Virus record (IMG/VR): IMGVR_UViG_3300012929_000028
Span: 1-45,245 of that record
Source of the DNA: a virus
Direction: 5' to 3' (one strand)
Length of the DNA: 45,245 nucleotides
Shown here: in pieces, positions 25,932 to 34,378 of the stretch
How the letters are laid out: each line of letters opens with the position of its first letter
How positions within the stretch are numbered: the first letter of the stretch is position 1
The notes under the pieces: model-generated
Seen by the model: the letters and a program-made list of their open reading frames with translations, nothing else
What the model was told of the DNA's origin: nothing
Database searches by the model: none
Made by a program: the position numbers and the translations under genes

Positions 25932-26159
25932 ATGTCTTACAGCTTTACGGTAGAGGTCAAGGAAGACGGAACTGTCACTATTCCTGGCGCTGTAGAGGAA
26001 ACACCTCTCGCTGTAATTGCGAAGGTGCGGCATGTCCCAGCTGGAAAGTTCGAGATCTCAGGGCATGTGGAACCTGATGGCAAGAACGAGACCCTGAACA
26101 TTAGTCGCCGGAGCATCTCAGGCGACGTTGTAGCGCTGTCGCAGAGTTGGCATAAGTAG
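25932..26159 (+). CDS. Hypothetical protein, 75 residues
   Basis: The product begins M-S-Y-S-F-T-V-E-V-K-E-D-G-T-V and is beta-rich (V-R-H-V-P-A-G-K-F-E-I-S-G-H-V). AAGGAGAGG precedes the ATG. The same frame stays open back to about 25764 with protein-like content (A-L-W-L-R-E-A-R-I-I-E-G-G) but no normal start codon. Unknown function, between the terminase subunits. Confidence 0.7.
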   Translation: MSYSFTVEVKEDGTVTIPGAVEETPLAVIAKVRHVPAGKFEISGHVEPDGKNETLNISRRSISGDVVALSQSWHK

Positions 26160-26184
26160 CTAACGACAACGAACAACCAAACAT

Positions 26185-26259
26185 GCCCCTACCCTGGATT
26201 GGTCTCCGCTAGCCGGAAACAGCTAGCAATGGAGTATCCGTTCGAATCGGACAGGGGCT
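26185..26259 (+). ncRNA. tRNA-like RNA just upstream of terminase large subunit gene
   Basis: GCCCCT (26185-26190) pairs with AGGGGC (26253-26258). A canonical T-arm is present (TCCG, loop TTCGAAT, CGGA at 26237-26251). Between them a single long arm (CTCC-GCTAGC, 8-nt loop CGGAAACA, GCTAGC-AAT-GGAG) replaces the D and anticodon arms; no proper 7-nt anticodon loop with U33 exists. It looks like a tRNA mimic or decayed tRNA, not a decoding tRNA. Confidence 0.6.
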
Positions 26260-26286
26260 CTACCCTTAGGGAGGTGCTAGCCACCG

Positions 26287-27801
26287 ATGCCACAAATTGA
26301 TCCAGTAACACGAGCATTTTGGACAAAGGTTGGCTACCACCCTCACCCTAAGCAGCTCCTGTACCACGCATCTCAAGCTCGATTTAGGATTCCCACGTGT
26401 GGGCGTAGGTTCGGGAAATCAACTATGGCGGGACGGGACGTGTCCCCAAGGTATCTGCTGAAGCCCAATAAAATGGTCTGGATTGTTGGACCTACGTATG
26501 ACCTTGCTGAGAAGGAGTTCCGGGTTATTTGGAACGACCTTATCGTTGGGCAACAACTGGGAAAGGATAAACGTGTCCGCAAAGCCTACTCCAAGCGGTC
26601 AGGGGACATGTTCATCCAGTTCCCTTGGGGTACCAGGGTGGAGTGCCGTTCAGCGGAACATCCTGAGTATCTTGTTGGTGAGGCTCTTGATCACGTCATC
26701 ATGTCTGAAGCAGCTAAGCACAAGCGTGAGACCTGGGAGCGATATATACGTCCGGCTCTTGCTGACCGCCGAGGTGGAGCTGATTTCCCTACTACTCCAG
26801 AAGGTTTCAACTGGCTACACGACCTCTGGCAGCTTGGTCGTCGTGACAAATTCAAGGGTATTTACGAAAGCTGGCGCTTCCCCGCTTGGGAGAATACAGC
26901 CGTATATCCACAGGGACGCCATGACCCTGAAATCGAGCTCCTGTATGAGACGATGGAGCTAGAGTGGTTTGATCAGGAAGTCGGAGCCGACTTCGCCAGC
27001 TTCGTAGGCAAGATCTTTCCTGAGTGGGATGAAGCACGATCTGTTCTCAGCGGTGATTACAAGTTTATCCCTGCCTGGCCGAATTACATTGCCTGGGACT
27101 GGGGGTATACCAATCCACTGGCAGCAGTGGAGTTTCAGGTAAGCCCTCAGGACGAGATTTTCGTTTGGCGTGTCCACTACAAGAAGTTCAAGACCATACC
27201 CGACCACGTCAACCTTATGTTCGCCCGTGACCAACCGCCTAACTATCATGTCGACATGATGTTCGGGGACCCAGCAGACCCCGAAGCTGCTGTCATGGTG
27301 TCTCGAGAGTTCACTAAACACGGTCTACCGACCCAATGTTGGGCGCCTAAGGAACTGAAGTCTGAATACACTTGGCGTGACGGCGTAGACTTTATGTCGT
27401 CCTTTATGCACCCAGTAAAGCGTGGTGAAGACAGGTGGGGAGCTCCAATCGAGTTCCCGCGATACTGGGTTGGCTACGATTGTAAGGACCACATCAGGGA
27501 GCTAAACAACTACCGCTCAAAGGAGCCAGTAAAGGGACAGAATGTTCCTGAACTAGGCAACAAGGTCGAAGACCACACGATCGACGCTGTGCGGTATGCC
27601 TTGATCTGCTTGTTCAAGATGGGTGCTCATAACTCTCACCTGACAGATGGAATGGTTAACGCCGCCCCTGTGGAGCTCTCAGCCGCGCAGCGCCAAGAAG
27701 CACGTGCGGCCGATGGACAAAGTGCTTGGGTGAACTTGATGGGTGGAGACAACGGTGGAGGGTTCTTCCAGCATAGAGGGGAGAACGAGGTTGTCTTCTG
27801 A
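26287..27801 (+). CDS. terL: Terminase large subunit (packaging ATPase-nuclease)
   Basis: The 504-residue protein packages DNA through the portal. ATPase: G39-R-R-F-G-K44-S45-T (Walker A) and H-V-I-M-S-E141 (Walker B plus catalytic Glu; the usual Asp is replaced by Ser). RNase H-like nuclease: A-W-D271-W-G-Y-T-N, M-F-G-D328-P-A and D-H-T-I-D-A-V-R-Y near residue 425 supply the metal-binding acids. GGGAGGTG lies somewhat far upstream of ATG 26287. Length and motif order are normal for the family. Confidence 0.92.
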   Translation: MPQIDPVTRAFWTKVGYHPHPKQLLYHASQARFRIPTCGRRFGKSTMAGRDVSPRYLLKPNKMVWIVGPTYDLAEKEFRVIWNDLIVGQQLGKDKRVRKAYSKRSGDMFIQFPWGTRVECRSAEHPEYLVGEALDHVIMSEAAKHKRETWERYIRPALADRRGGADFPTTPEGFNWLHDLWQLGRRDKFKGIYESWRFPAWENTAVYPQGRHDPEIELLYETMELEWFDQEVGADFASFVGKIFPEWDEARSVLSGDYKFIPAWPNYIAWDWGYTNPLAAVEFQVSPQDEIFVWRVHYKKFKTIPDHVNLMFARDQPPNYHVDMMFGDPADPEAAVMVSREFTKHGLPTQCWAPKELKSEYTWRDGVDFMSSFMHPVKRGEDRWGAPIEFPRYWVGYDCKDHIRELNNYRSKEPVKGQNVPELGNKVEDHTIDAVRYALICLFKMGAHNSHLTDGMVNAAPVELSAAQRQEARAADGQSAWVNLMGGDNGGGFFQHRGENEVVF

Positions 27802-27952
27802 CCACAACTATGGTTGGCATTGGGGTTGGTCTTGGAATCCTAATCACATCTACATGCGTGGTTGGGGCCTTATCTTCGGCGTCGTAGGGCTCTTCCTCGT
27901 CCTTGGTGTTTTCAAGTACATTGAGTGGAAGGTGAAACGAAATGGAATTTAG
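27791..27952 (+). CDS. Small membrane protein between terminase and portal
   Basis: TTG start at 27791 with GGGGAG seven bases upstream, overlapping the terL stop by 11 bp, gives 53 residues. An aromatic start (Y-G-W-H-W-G-W-S-W-N-P-N-H) precedes one membrane helix (G-L-I-F-G-V-V-G-L-F-L-V-L-G-V) and a basic tail. It overlaps the portal start by 11 bp. A holin is conceivable but position is unusual for one. Confidence 0.6.
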   Translation: MSSDHNYGWHWGWSWNPNHIYMRGWGLIFGVVGLFLVLGVFKYIEWKVKRNGI

Positions 27953-29888
27953 AGACCTTCCGCGTGTCAACTTGCAAGACCTTCTTGATGGTGGCTATGA
28001 GCCCGTTATCGCACATCAGGGTGACGATGCCTTTATCGTTATGGCGCCTCCTGGTGGAAGTTCTGATCGTATTCTCGACGAAGTTGCCGAAGCTAACGAG
28101 AAGGTAGATACAACTTACACAACGGTTGCTAACCAGGATGAAGTTGTACGGCTTCACGAAGAAAGGAGGATGGCAGAAGAAGGTGGTTATCAACTCGATA
28201 CTATGCGCTCTCGAACGGGTGTGCAACGCCGTGGTCGACCTCCTCAAAGCTCTCCGGGCACTATTGTTCCAACTGGCGCGAGCCACTTTCCCGAACCTCC
28301 TACGACCAGAGATGGCTTTGGACAGGTCACGGGTGAGATCAGACCTCACCAGCGAGTTGACCTTGCACAAGGACAGGGTGTTGGTGCAGCAGCTCCCGTT
28401 TCGCTTCTTGGCGCTGAACTTGGCTCCTCGGTACCGTCTCCTTTCACTTCCTGGGTTAGACGTGAGTACAACAAGGACCTATTTGGTCTCAAGGGACTTC
28501 GGATTTACGACAAGATGCGTAAGTCCGATGGTACCGTTCGCGGTACCATGCGCCTCGCGAAGACTCCTGTTCTTGGCGGGCAATGGTCGATAAAGGCAGC
28601 ATCCTCTTCTGACAAGGATCAGAAGATAGCCGACTTTGTCTGGATGAACCTGACGCAGTGGATGTCGACGTCATGGCCTCAGTTCTTGACCGAAGCGCTT
28701 CTGATGCTCGACTTCGGTTACTACATGTTCGAGAAGGTGTACGCTAAAGGCGAGCAGGTGACTAACGACCCTGCAGCTAAGGGCAAGATCGTTTGGAAGA
28801 AGATGGCGCCACGACATCCTATGGATGTACGTGAGTGGTTCTTCGACATGGAGGGTGGTCCACTCTCCGTAGATATGTGGGCAGCTCCTGCACAGCTTCC
28901 TGGCTTTCAGGGCGGTGTGTTTCAGGGTTTTGGTCAGTACGTTAACATTCCGATTAACAAGATGCTAGTCTTCAGCTTCGACAAGGAAGCTGGCAACATC
29001 GAGGGAATTAGCCTTCTGCGTTCCGCGTACAAGCACTGGTACTATAAGGACAACCTGTACAAGATCGACGCGATTCAGAAGGAGCGTCATGGTATTGGCG
29101 TGCCTGTCATCCAGCTACCGGTTGGTTATAGCCCTCAAGACCTTGCTCTTGCAGATGCGCTGGGAAGAAACCTTCGGACTAACGACCGAGCGCATGTTGT
29201 ACTGCCGCCGAACTGGATGCTATCTTTCGCAGAGCTCAGAGGCCAGCCGGTTGACTGTATCAGGTCTATCGAGCACCATGATACGTCGATCGAGAAGCAG
29301 ATTCTAGGTCAGTTCCTCGAGACGAAGCAGAAGACTGACGAGCAGGACCAAACACTGTTCTTGAAGGCGACGCGGTTCACTGCTGAGATTGCATGCGACG
29401 TGGTTAACTCGTATGGTATACCGCAGCTCGTCGATATGAACTGGGCCGGTGTCAGGTATCCGAAGCTAGTTGTCAAGCGTATCGGTGAGCAGGAAGACTG
29501 GCGTACAGCTTCTTTCACGCTTCGTAACTACGTAGGCGCTGGCATTATCGTTCCTGACCAGCCGCTCGAAGACCATCTGCGTGAAGAGATGGGCCTTCCA
29601 CCTTCTGATCCTACGACTGCTCGTCTTGTCAATACGAAGTTCAACCAGCAGATTGCTAACCCGCCACCTCTCGAGCTACCTGGCACTCCTGAGGAAATGA
29701 TGGCGGCTCTCAAGGACGGTTCCATTACTATGGAACAGCTCCAGCAGATGACGAACCAGCAACAGCCTCAACCTGGACAGCAGCAGGGAGCTCAGGCAGG
29801 TACTCCCAGGCAGACGCCTCCTGGTACTGTAGCACCTTCCACAGGGCGAGGGGATAGCTCGGGCAGTTCCGGTCGTAGGGGGCAGTAG
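27942..29888 (+). CDS. Portal protein (DUF935 / Mu gp29 type)
   Basis: The 648-residue protein has a long, disordered N-terminal part up to about 170. The portal core then starts S-W-V-R-R-E-Y-N-K-D-L-F and continues D-F-G-Y-Y-M-F-E-K-V-Y, M-L-V-F-S-F-D-K-E-A-G-N and Y-Y-K-D-N-L-Y-K-I-D, the pattern of DUF935 portals. The C-terminus is Gln/Pro/Gly-rich (about 595-648). It forms the dodecameric channel for DNA at the capsid vertex. Position after terL agrees. Confidence 0.88.
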   Translation: MEFRDLPRVNLQDLLDGGYEPVIAHQGDDAFIVMAPPGGSSDRILDEVAEANEKVDTTYTTVANQDEVVRLHEERRMAEEGGYQLDTMRSRTGVQRRGRPPQSSPGTIVPTGASHFPEPPTTRDGFGQVTGEIRPHQRVDLAQGQGVGAAAPVSLLGAELGSSVPSPFTSWVRREYNKDLFGLKGLRIYDKMRKSDGTVRGTMRLAKTPVLGGQWSIKAASSSDKDQKIADFVWMNLTQWMSTSWPQFLTEALLMLDFGYYMFEKVYAKGEQVTNDPAAKGKIVWKKMAPRHPMDVREWFFDMEGGPLSVDMWAAPAQLPGFQGGVFQGFGQYVNIPINKMLVFSFDKEAGNIEGISLLRSAYKHWYYKDNLYKIDAIQKERHGIGVPVIQLPVGYSPQDLALADALGRNLRTNDRAHVVLPPNWMLSFAELRGQPVDCIRSIEHHDTSIEKQILGQFLETKQKTDEQDQTLFLKATRFTAEIACDVVNSYGIPQLVDMNWAGVRYPKLVVKRIGEQEDWRTASFTLRNYVGAGIIVPDQPLEDHLREEMGLPPSDPTTARLVNTKFNQQIANPPPLELPGTPEEMMAALKDGSITMEQLQQMTNQQQPQPGQQQGAQAGTPRQTPPGTVAPSTGRGDSSGSSGRRGQ

Positions 29889-30592
29889 TGGCCTGGAACG
29901 TTGTTCAGTCTCAGGGTGCTAACTTCTTCGGCCTCTCTGTCACAGCGACGTTCGGGAGCAATGCTAGTTCAAGTAGTAAGATTATCGCTGTTGTAGGTAG
30001 TGACTGGTCTGACACTCCGACGAGCGTTAAGGACGTAGCTACTAATAGCTGGACACTACTAGGGTCTGCAGCGTCTACAACGAACGGTTCTGTCTGGTTG
30101 TACGGCCTGGACGTTCCGACTGGCGACATAGGTATCGCTCCAGTAATTACGGCCCTGTTTCCTAGTTCTAACGGACAGAGTATCGTTATCCAGGAAGTCT
30201 CAGGGCTACTCGCAGGTAACACCTCTGCGATGCTGGACGGTTCTCCTGCGTCACTAACCGGAACAGCTGGAACGACAGGTAGTCCCTCGTATTCCTCTAC
30301 AGCGTCGAACGAGTACCTCCTTTGCATGTACGCTGATAAGGGTGGCGCAGTCACTGTTACAGCTGCATCTGGGTACACGCTCGACGCTCACAATCAGGCT
30401 AACTTCTCTGACGCCTCAGCCGAGTACAAGAACAGTACAAACGGTTCAGAGTCTAGTGGGTTCGGAGGCGCGTTCACCACCGGCTGGACTGTCATGACCG
30501 TAGCGTTCAAGCTTGCTGCAGTCGCTGGAGGAGCTACGCCTTCACCTATCGTAAGTCCATCGGCTGCGGCAATACACGCAGCTAACTGGTAA
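29888..30592 (+). CDS. Beta-sandwich structural protein, possible decoration/adhesin
   Basis: GTG start shares a base with the portal stop (TAGTG). The 234 residues are Ser/Thr/Gly/Ala-rich and beta-rich, resembling a jelly-roll or concanavalin-like domain (A-W-N-V-V-Q-S-Q-G-A, W-T-L-L-G-S-A, W-T-V-M-T-V-A-F-K), with a Pro/Ser/Ala tail. A surface-exposed virion protein is inferred from composition and position. Confidence 0.65.
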   Translation: MAWNVVQSQGANFFGLSVTATFGSNASSSSKIIAVVGSDWSDTPTSVKDVATNSWTLLGSAASTTNGSVWLYGLDVPTGDIGIAPVITALFPSSNGQSIVIQEVSGLLAGNTSAMLDGSPASLTGTAGTTGSPSYSSTASNEYLLCMYADKGGAVTVTAASGYTLDAHNQANFSDASAEYKNSTNGSESSGFGGAFTTGWTVMTVAFKLAAVAGGATPSPIVSPSAAAIHAANW

Positions 30593-30601
30593 GGAGAAAG
30601 C

Positions 30602-31084
30602 ATGGCAAAGGCCGGATATTCACTTCAGACAGGTGCAGCTGTAGCTCTGGTAGCTGCGACGGCAAAGACGGCTCTGTTCGTAACAGCGGGTGCGCAGTTC
30701 GGTTTGGACCTGAAGAAGTTTCGGATCGGCTTTGATGGCGTAACGGCCTCAGCGATTCCTGTCTTCTGGGAGCTGAACTACAGCACCGCAGCTAGCAACT
30801 CGACACCAGGTACAGGTAATACCACTGCCACAGCCCTTATTAACCAGGTATATGGTAGGGCGATCGCCACTACGGGCATGCTAGCTGGCTACAACTGCTC
30901 GTCCGAGCCAACAGTCCAGACACCTATCGATTCAAACAACCTGACACCCAACGGGGGACTGCTAGTCTACGACTTCCCACTCGGAGACGTGCCTGACTCA
31001 GCGGCAGCTCAGGGCTTCTGCCTACGTCTTACAGCACCGGCGGCAGTCAACGTTCGCTGCGGGTTCTTCTTCGAGAGGCTCTAG
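30602..31084 (+). CDS. Hypothetical structural protein, 160 residues
   Basis: A beta-rich protein beginning M-A-K-A-G-Y-S-L-Q-T-G-A-A-V-A-L, with F-R-I-G-F-D-G-V-T-A-S-A-I-P-V and a C-terminal V-R-C-G-F-F-F-E-R-L. AAGGAGAAAGC precedes the ATG. Composition and place suggest a virion surface component, family not recognised. Confidence 0.65.
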   Translation: MAKAGYSLQTGAAVALVAATAKTALFVTAGAQFGLDLKKFRIGFDGVTASAIPVFWELNYSTAASNSTPGTGNTTATALINQVYGRAIATTGMLAGYNCSSEPTVQTPIDSNNLTPNGGLLVYDFPLGDVPDSAAAQGFCLRLTAPAAVNVRCGFFFERL

Positions 31085-31096
31085 TAGGAGTAGATA

Positions 31097-32410
31097 GTGT
31101 CTATTCTCGGTAGAGGTACACCGAATAGGCCTATCGTTATCCGTAACGACCTGGCGGACCCGCCTGTTCTAACAACTGCTCCTCCTGTAGTTGAGACGGG
31201 TCCGCCAGCGTCGATCTGGTTCAGCACACATCCTGTACTACAGACTCGTAGCTCATTTGAAGACTCCAGCGACTTCAACTCACATTCACAAACTACAGTA
31301 ATAACGCGTCAGCCGGATACCAAATATAATGGCGGATTCAGTTACAGCACTCGAAACACTCTTCAAGATCCACCTGTTCTGACTACGCCTGGTCCTGTAG
31401 TCATATCTGGTTCGTCGAGTCTGTACTTCAACAAGAGCTTTAACCAGGTATCTGTAGCGCCCTTCATAGCGCCATCTACTACAGGTCCTACAACTATTCC
31501 ACAAGTGCTAACTGCTCCTCCAGCTGCGACATGGTTTGATGTTGGCTCACCCACTACTGTACGAAACACACTGCAAGATCCTCCGGTACTTACTACTCCA
31601 CAACCTACAGTTATATCAGGTTCATCCAACCTATACTTCAGCAAGAACTTCAATCAGGCCTTTGCAGCACCTTCTAGCGCCCCTGTGGCTCCGGGAGCTC
31701 CTACCCCCGGTCCGATCATAGCAGGTGTAAGAAACGTTGGACAATGGTTTGATATCAAACCTGCTCAGGTTATTGATAACGTACAGCTAGGCATACCTAC
31801 ACAGGCTTCACCAGATCCAATCGTTATATCTGGTCCTAGGTCGCTACTGTATCAGCCAACTCGAACGATTATTATTGACAATGTCCAATTGGGAACGACC
31901 AGTAGTGTTGTCCGTCCTGTCTGCTTTAGCGGGACTGTTGCTGATGAAAATTCCTTTACAGGAATTTTTATTGATGATCTAGTTCTTAGCGGTAACGTTG
32001 TAGGCCACCTCATTTTGAGTGGCGCTATAGTTGATGAGAATACCTTTACAGGAACTATGAAGGGGTGGTGTATGCAAGAGGTAGATATTACGGCTGGTGA
32101 GTTTAACGACGAGTCGTGGGACTTCACAATCAACGCTGGTAGCCCTCCTAGCCCGTTCAATATTACGGGTCTGACACTTGAGATGTACTTCAAGACAGCT
32201 GCGGGTGTATCTGATACCGATCCATCGACTGTCAAGATAACCACTCCAACCGATATCACTATTACTAGTGGTCCTGCTGGTCAGGGGACAGCTTCACTAC
32301 CTAGTACCAATTTGCAGAACAACAACCTGGGATTCTATAGGCTCGATGTACTGCAAAGTAGTAAACGTCACACCGCACTCTATGGAAAGGTAGGCATTAC
32401 ACTACTGTAA
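31097..32410 (+). CDS. Repeat-containing structural protein with BppU-like C-terminal domain
   Basis: GTG start 31097 (AGGAG upstream), 437 residues. The first 250 residues contain tandem units built on D-P-P-V-L-T-T-x-x-P-V-V-I-S-G-S-S-x-L-Y-F (three clear and one or two weaker copies). S-G-T-V-A-D-E-N-S-F-T-G and its near copy form another pair at about 278-315. The last 110 residues (G-L-T-L-E-M-Y-F-K-T-A-A-G to Y-G-K-V-G-I-T-L-L) resemble the N-terminal domain of baseplate upper proteins. Probably a fibrous virion surface protein; role inferred. Confidence 0.65.
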   Translation: MSILGRGTPNRPIVIRNDLADPPVLTTAPPVVETGPPASIWFSTHPVLQTRSSFEDSSDFNSHSQTTVITRQPDTKYNGGFSYSTRNTLQDPPVLTTPGPVVISGSSSLYFNKSFNQVSVAPFIAPSTTGPTTIPQVLTAPPAATWFDVGSPTTVRNTLQDPPVLTTPQPTVISGSSNLYFSKNFNQAFAAPSSAPVAPGAPTPGPIIAGVRNVGQWFDIKPAQVIDNVQLGIPTQASPDPIVISGPRSLLYQPTRTIIIDNVQLGTTSSVVRPVCFSGTVADENSFTGIFIDDLVLSGNVVGHLILSGAIVDENTFTGTMKGWCMQEVDITAGEFNDESWDFTINAGSPPSPFNITGLTLEMYFKTAAGVSDTDPSTVKITTPTDITITSGPAGQGTASLPSTNLQNNNLGFYRLDVLQSSKRHTALYGKVGITLL

Positions 32411-32416
32411 CGTGTT

Positions 32417-32465
32417 ACAAGGGAACTCTTACCCCTTGTGAAACCTCGCGGACATAGAGTATAAT
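32417..32465 (+). promoter_or_regulatory. Sigma70-like promoter with overlapping inverted repeat
   Basis: TTGTGA (32436-32441), 18-bp spacer, TATAAT (32460-32465), as at 8413-8442. A 7-bp inverted repeat ACAAGGG/CCCTTGT (32417-32423 with 32433-32439) overlaps the -35 and could be an operator or a short terminator stem. It would boost capsid gene expression. Confidence 0.75.
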
Positions 32466-32484
32466 CAGCATAGAGGAGTGCGTG

Positions 32485-32760
32485 ATGTCCGTATACTCAC
32501 CAAGTGGTTCCGGAAACGTTCACGTCGATAGGGTCATGGGAGGGAGCAAGCGCGTGGCAGCACCCAAGGCCAGAAAGCCTATGGCTAAGAAGGGTATGGG
32601 CTTCCCAGCAGCTGCAAAGGCTGCTGGAGGTGGGAAGAAGGGCGCTGCTATCGTAGCTGCCGCTTCTCGAAAGGCCTCTCCTGCAGCGAAGGCAGCTAAT
32701 CCTAACCTCAAGAAGGTCGCAATGCCTAAGGCTGCTGCGAAGAAGGGTTCGGCTAAGTGA
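32485..32760 (+). CDS. Lys/Ala-rich basic protein with a capsid-protein-like N-terminus
   Basis: The 91-residue protein has two parts. Residues 1-15 (M-S-V-Y-S-P-S-G-S-G-N-V-H-V-D) match the major capsid protein start (M-A-V-Y-A-P-T-G-S-G-N-V-H-I-D). The rest is a histone H1-like tail with many Lys, Ala and Pro (K-K-G-M-G-F-P-A-A-A-K, A-A-A-K-K-G). ATG 32485 follows GAGGAG; a GTG one codon earlier is possible. It is the first gene after promoter 32436. Binding of packaged or intracellular DNA, with the N-terminus docking to capsid, is inferred. Confidence 0.75.
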   Translation: MSVYSPSGSGNVHVDRVMGGSKRVAAPKARKPMAKKGMGFPAAAKAAGGGKKGAAIVAAASRKASPAAKAANPNLKKVAMPKAAAKKGSAK

Positions 32761-33884
32761 ACAAGTACGGCTTCTGGGTCGATCTCGGTAAACGGCGGCT
32801 CTTCGACGTAGGCAGCTCTGGCTGGCTTCATGCCTTGCCAATCGGAACGTATGAGCATCCGGTTTACGGTCAGATGCAGTTCACGCCTGAGAAGGTTGCA
32901 GCCTTCGCTGCTAGCGTTAACAACAAGATTCGTGGTATCGATCCCGATATCGACTACGAGCATAAGGACAAGACCACCAAGGCCGCAGGTTGGGTCAAGG
33001 CGGCAGAAGCTCGTGCCGATGGCTTGCACCTGAAGGTCGATTGGACCAAGGCAGCTGCAGATGCCATCAAGGCCGGTGAGTATCGATACTTCAGTCCTGA
33101 GTTCGACGATGAGTGGACTGACGCAAGTGGTGTCAAGCACACCAACGTTCTGTTCGGTGGAGCACTGACCAACAGGCCTTACCTGAAGGACCTGCTTCCC
33201 GTTAACCTGTCTGAAATCACTACACAGCAGCCACAGGGAGGCACATTGGATCCCAAGCAACTGCGTGCGGCACTGAAGTTGAGTGAGACGGCAACCGATG
33301 ACGAAGTCATGGCTGCGATCGCAAAGCTCAATCAGCCAAGCGCAGTCCCGACTCCGACACCTGCTCCTACGCAGCTCACGGAAGACGCTCTCGCCAAGAT
33401 GCTCACTGACCTTCCTGCCTTCAAGGCGCTTCAGGAAGGTCTTGTCGGAGCTCAGAAGGCCTTGTCAGACTCGGAGAAGGCACGTCAGCTTTCGGAGACC
33501 AAGCATCGTCTTGGCGCGCTGCAGGCTACTCAAGGCGGACGGAAGTATGTTCTCCCCCCTTCGATGATCGACGCTGTAGCAGAAGGATCTACGCTTGCAG
33601 ATCCTACGGCTGCAACGCTCAAGTTCGTCGAGGGCCTCGAAGCCTTCATGAAGACGGGTATGGTCGAGCTAGGCGAGCGAGGTACTGCTCGAACTGGTAA
33701 CCTCGGTGACAAGAACGCGACGCAGCAGCTTAGCGAGCAGGTCGTTGCTCGGCAGACGAGTCACTTCCAGGCAACTGGTAAGACGCTGTCCTACCGCGAT
33801 GCCATCGCAGCTACAGTTCGTGACAATCCCGACCTGTACACCGAGTATCGTCAGGACTCTTACGCTGGGAAGGAGGAAAGCTAA
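32757..33884 (+). CDS. Head maturation protease/scaffold (Mu gpI type)
   Basis: The 375-residue product starts at GTG 32757 and overlaps the previous stop (GTGA). The N-terminal 150 residues follow the Mu I-protein protease pattern: G-I-D-P-D-I-D-Y-E-H-K, K-A-A-G-W-V-K, E-Y-R-Y-F-S-P-E-F and G-G-A-L-T-N-R-P. The C-terminal 200 residues are Ala/Gln/Pro-rich and helical, typical of a scaffold that is cut away during head maturation. It sits just before decoration and capsid genes, as expected. Confidence 0.87.
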   Translation: MNKYGFWVDLGKRRLFDVGSSGWLHALPIGTYEHPVYGQMQFTPEKVAAFAASVNNKIRGIDPDIDYEHKDKTTKAAGWVKAAEARADGLHLKVDWTKAAADAIKAGEYRYFSPEFDDEWTDASGVKHTNVLFGGALTNRPYLKDLLPVNLSEITTQQPQGGTLDPKQLRAALKLSETATDDEVMAAIAKLNQPSAVPTPTPAPTQLTEDALAKMLTDLPAFKALQEGLVGAQKALSDSEKARQLSETKHRLGALQATQGGRKYVLPPSMIDAVAEGSTLADPTAATLKFVEGLEAFMKTGMVELGERGTARTGNLGDKNATQQLSEQVVARQTSHFQATGKTLSYRDAIAATVRDNPDLYTEYRQDSYAGKEES

Positions 33885-34363
33885 TGCCAGGTATGGACTA
33901 TGGCAGGTCGAAGGCCTATTTGGCTACTGGCTCTGTTGCATACAAGCGTGGCTATGTGGTTAAGGCTACTACAGGTACGACGCTAGTTCCTGCGCAGTGC
34001 GGCATTTTGGTCGCTACCACCGATGCCGCCGTTCCACCTCTAGGTGTATGCATGGAGGACCTGGACGCTGCCAAGGTAACTACGGGTAAGGCCTTCATCA
34101 ACATCGCACTCGAAGGTAACGTCAAGGTCATCTGGGATGGTTCTGGTACAACGCCTTCTCCAGGTCTGTACGTAGGTCTGTCAGGTGGTTCGGCAGGTGT
34201 CAAGGACGGACAGGTCACTGTCGTTGCTGCTACTCCCGGCGCTGCGACCTTCGTGATCGGTCGTGTTCTTAGCATTATCGGCAACTCAATCGGACAAGCA
34301 GCCACCGCAGGTGACTACATGGACATCCAGCTACTGCCGGGCGAGCGGATGTTCGTTAGCTAA
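33884..34363 (+). CDS. Probable head decoration protein
   Basis: A 159-residue beta-rich protein with many Gly/Val/Thr (G-I-L-V-A-T-T-D-A-A-V-P-P-L-G-V, G-L-Y-V-G-L-S-G-G-S-A-G-V). The repeated beta-turn pattern and its place between protease and major capsid protein resemble DUF2190-type capsid decoration proteins. Shares its first base with the protease stop. Confidence 0.72.
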   Translation: MPGMDYGRSKAYLATGSVAYKRGYVVKATTGTTLVPAQCGILVATTDAAVPPLGVCMEDLDAAKVTTGKAFINIALEGNVKVIWDGSGTTPSPGLYVGLSGGSAGVKDGQVTVVAATPGAATFVIGRVLSIIGNSIGQAATAGDYMDIQLLPGERMFVS

Positions 34364-34378
34364 GAGAGGAGGATCCTA

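Noticed and set aside
28126-28593. 155-residue plus-strand frame inside the portal gene
   Set aside because: It is an alternate-frame shadow; the portal frame has clear family sequence across it.
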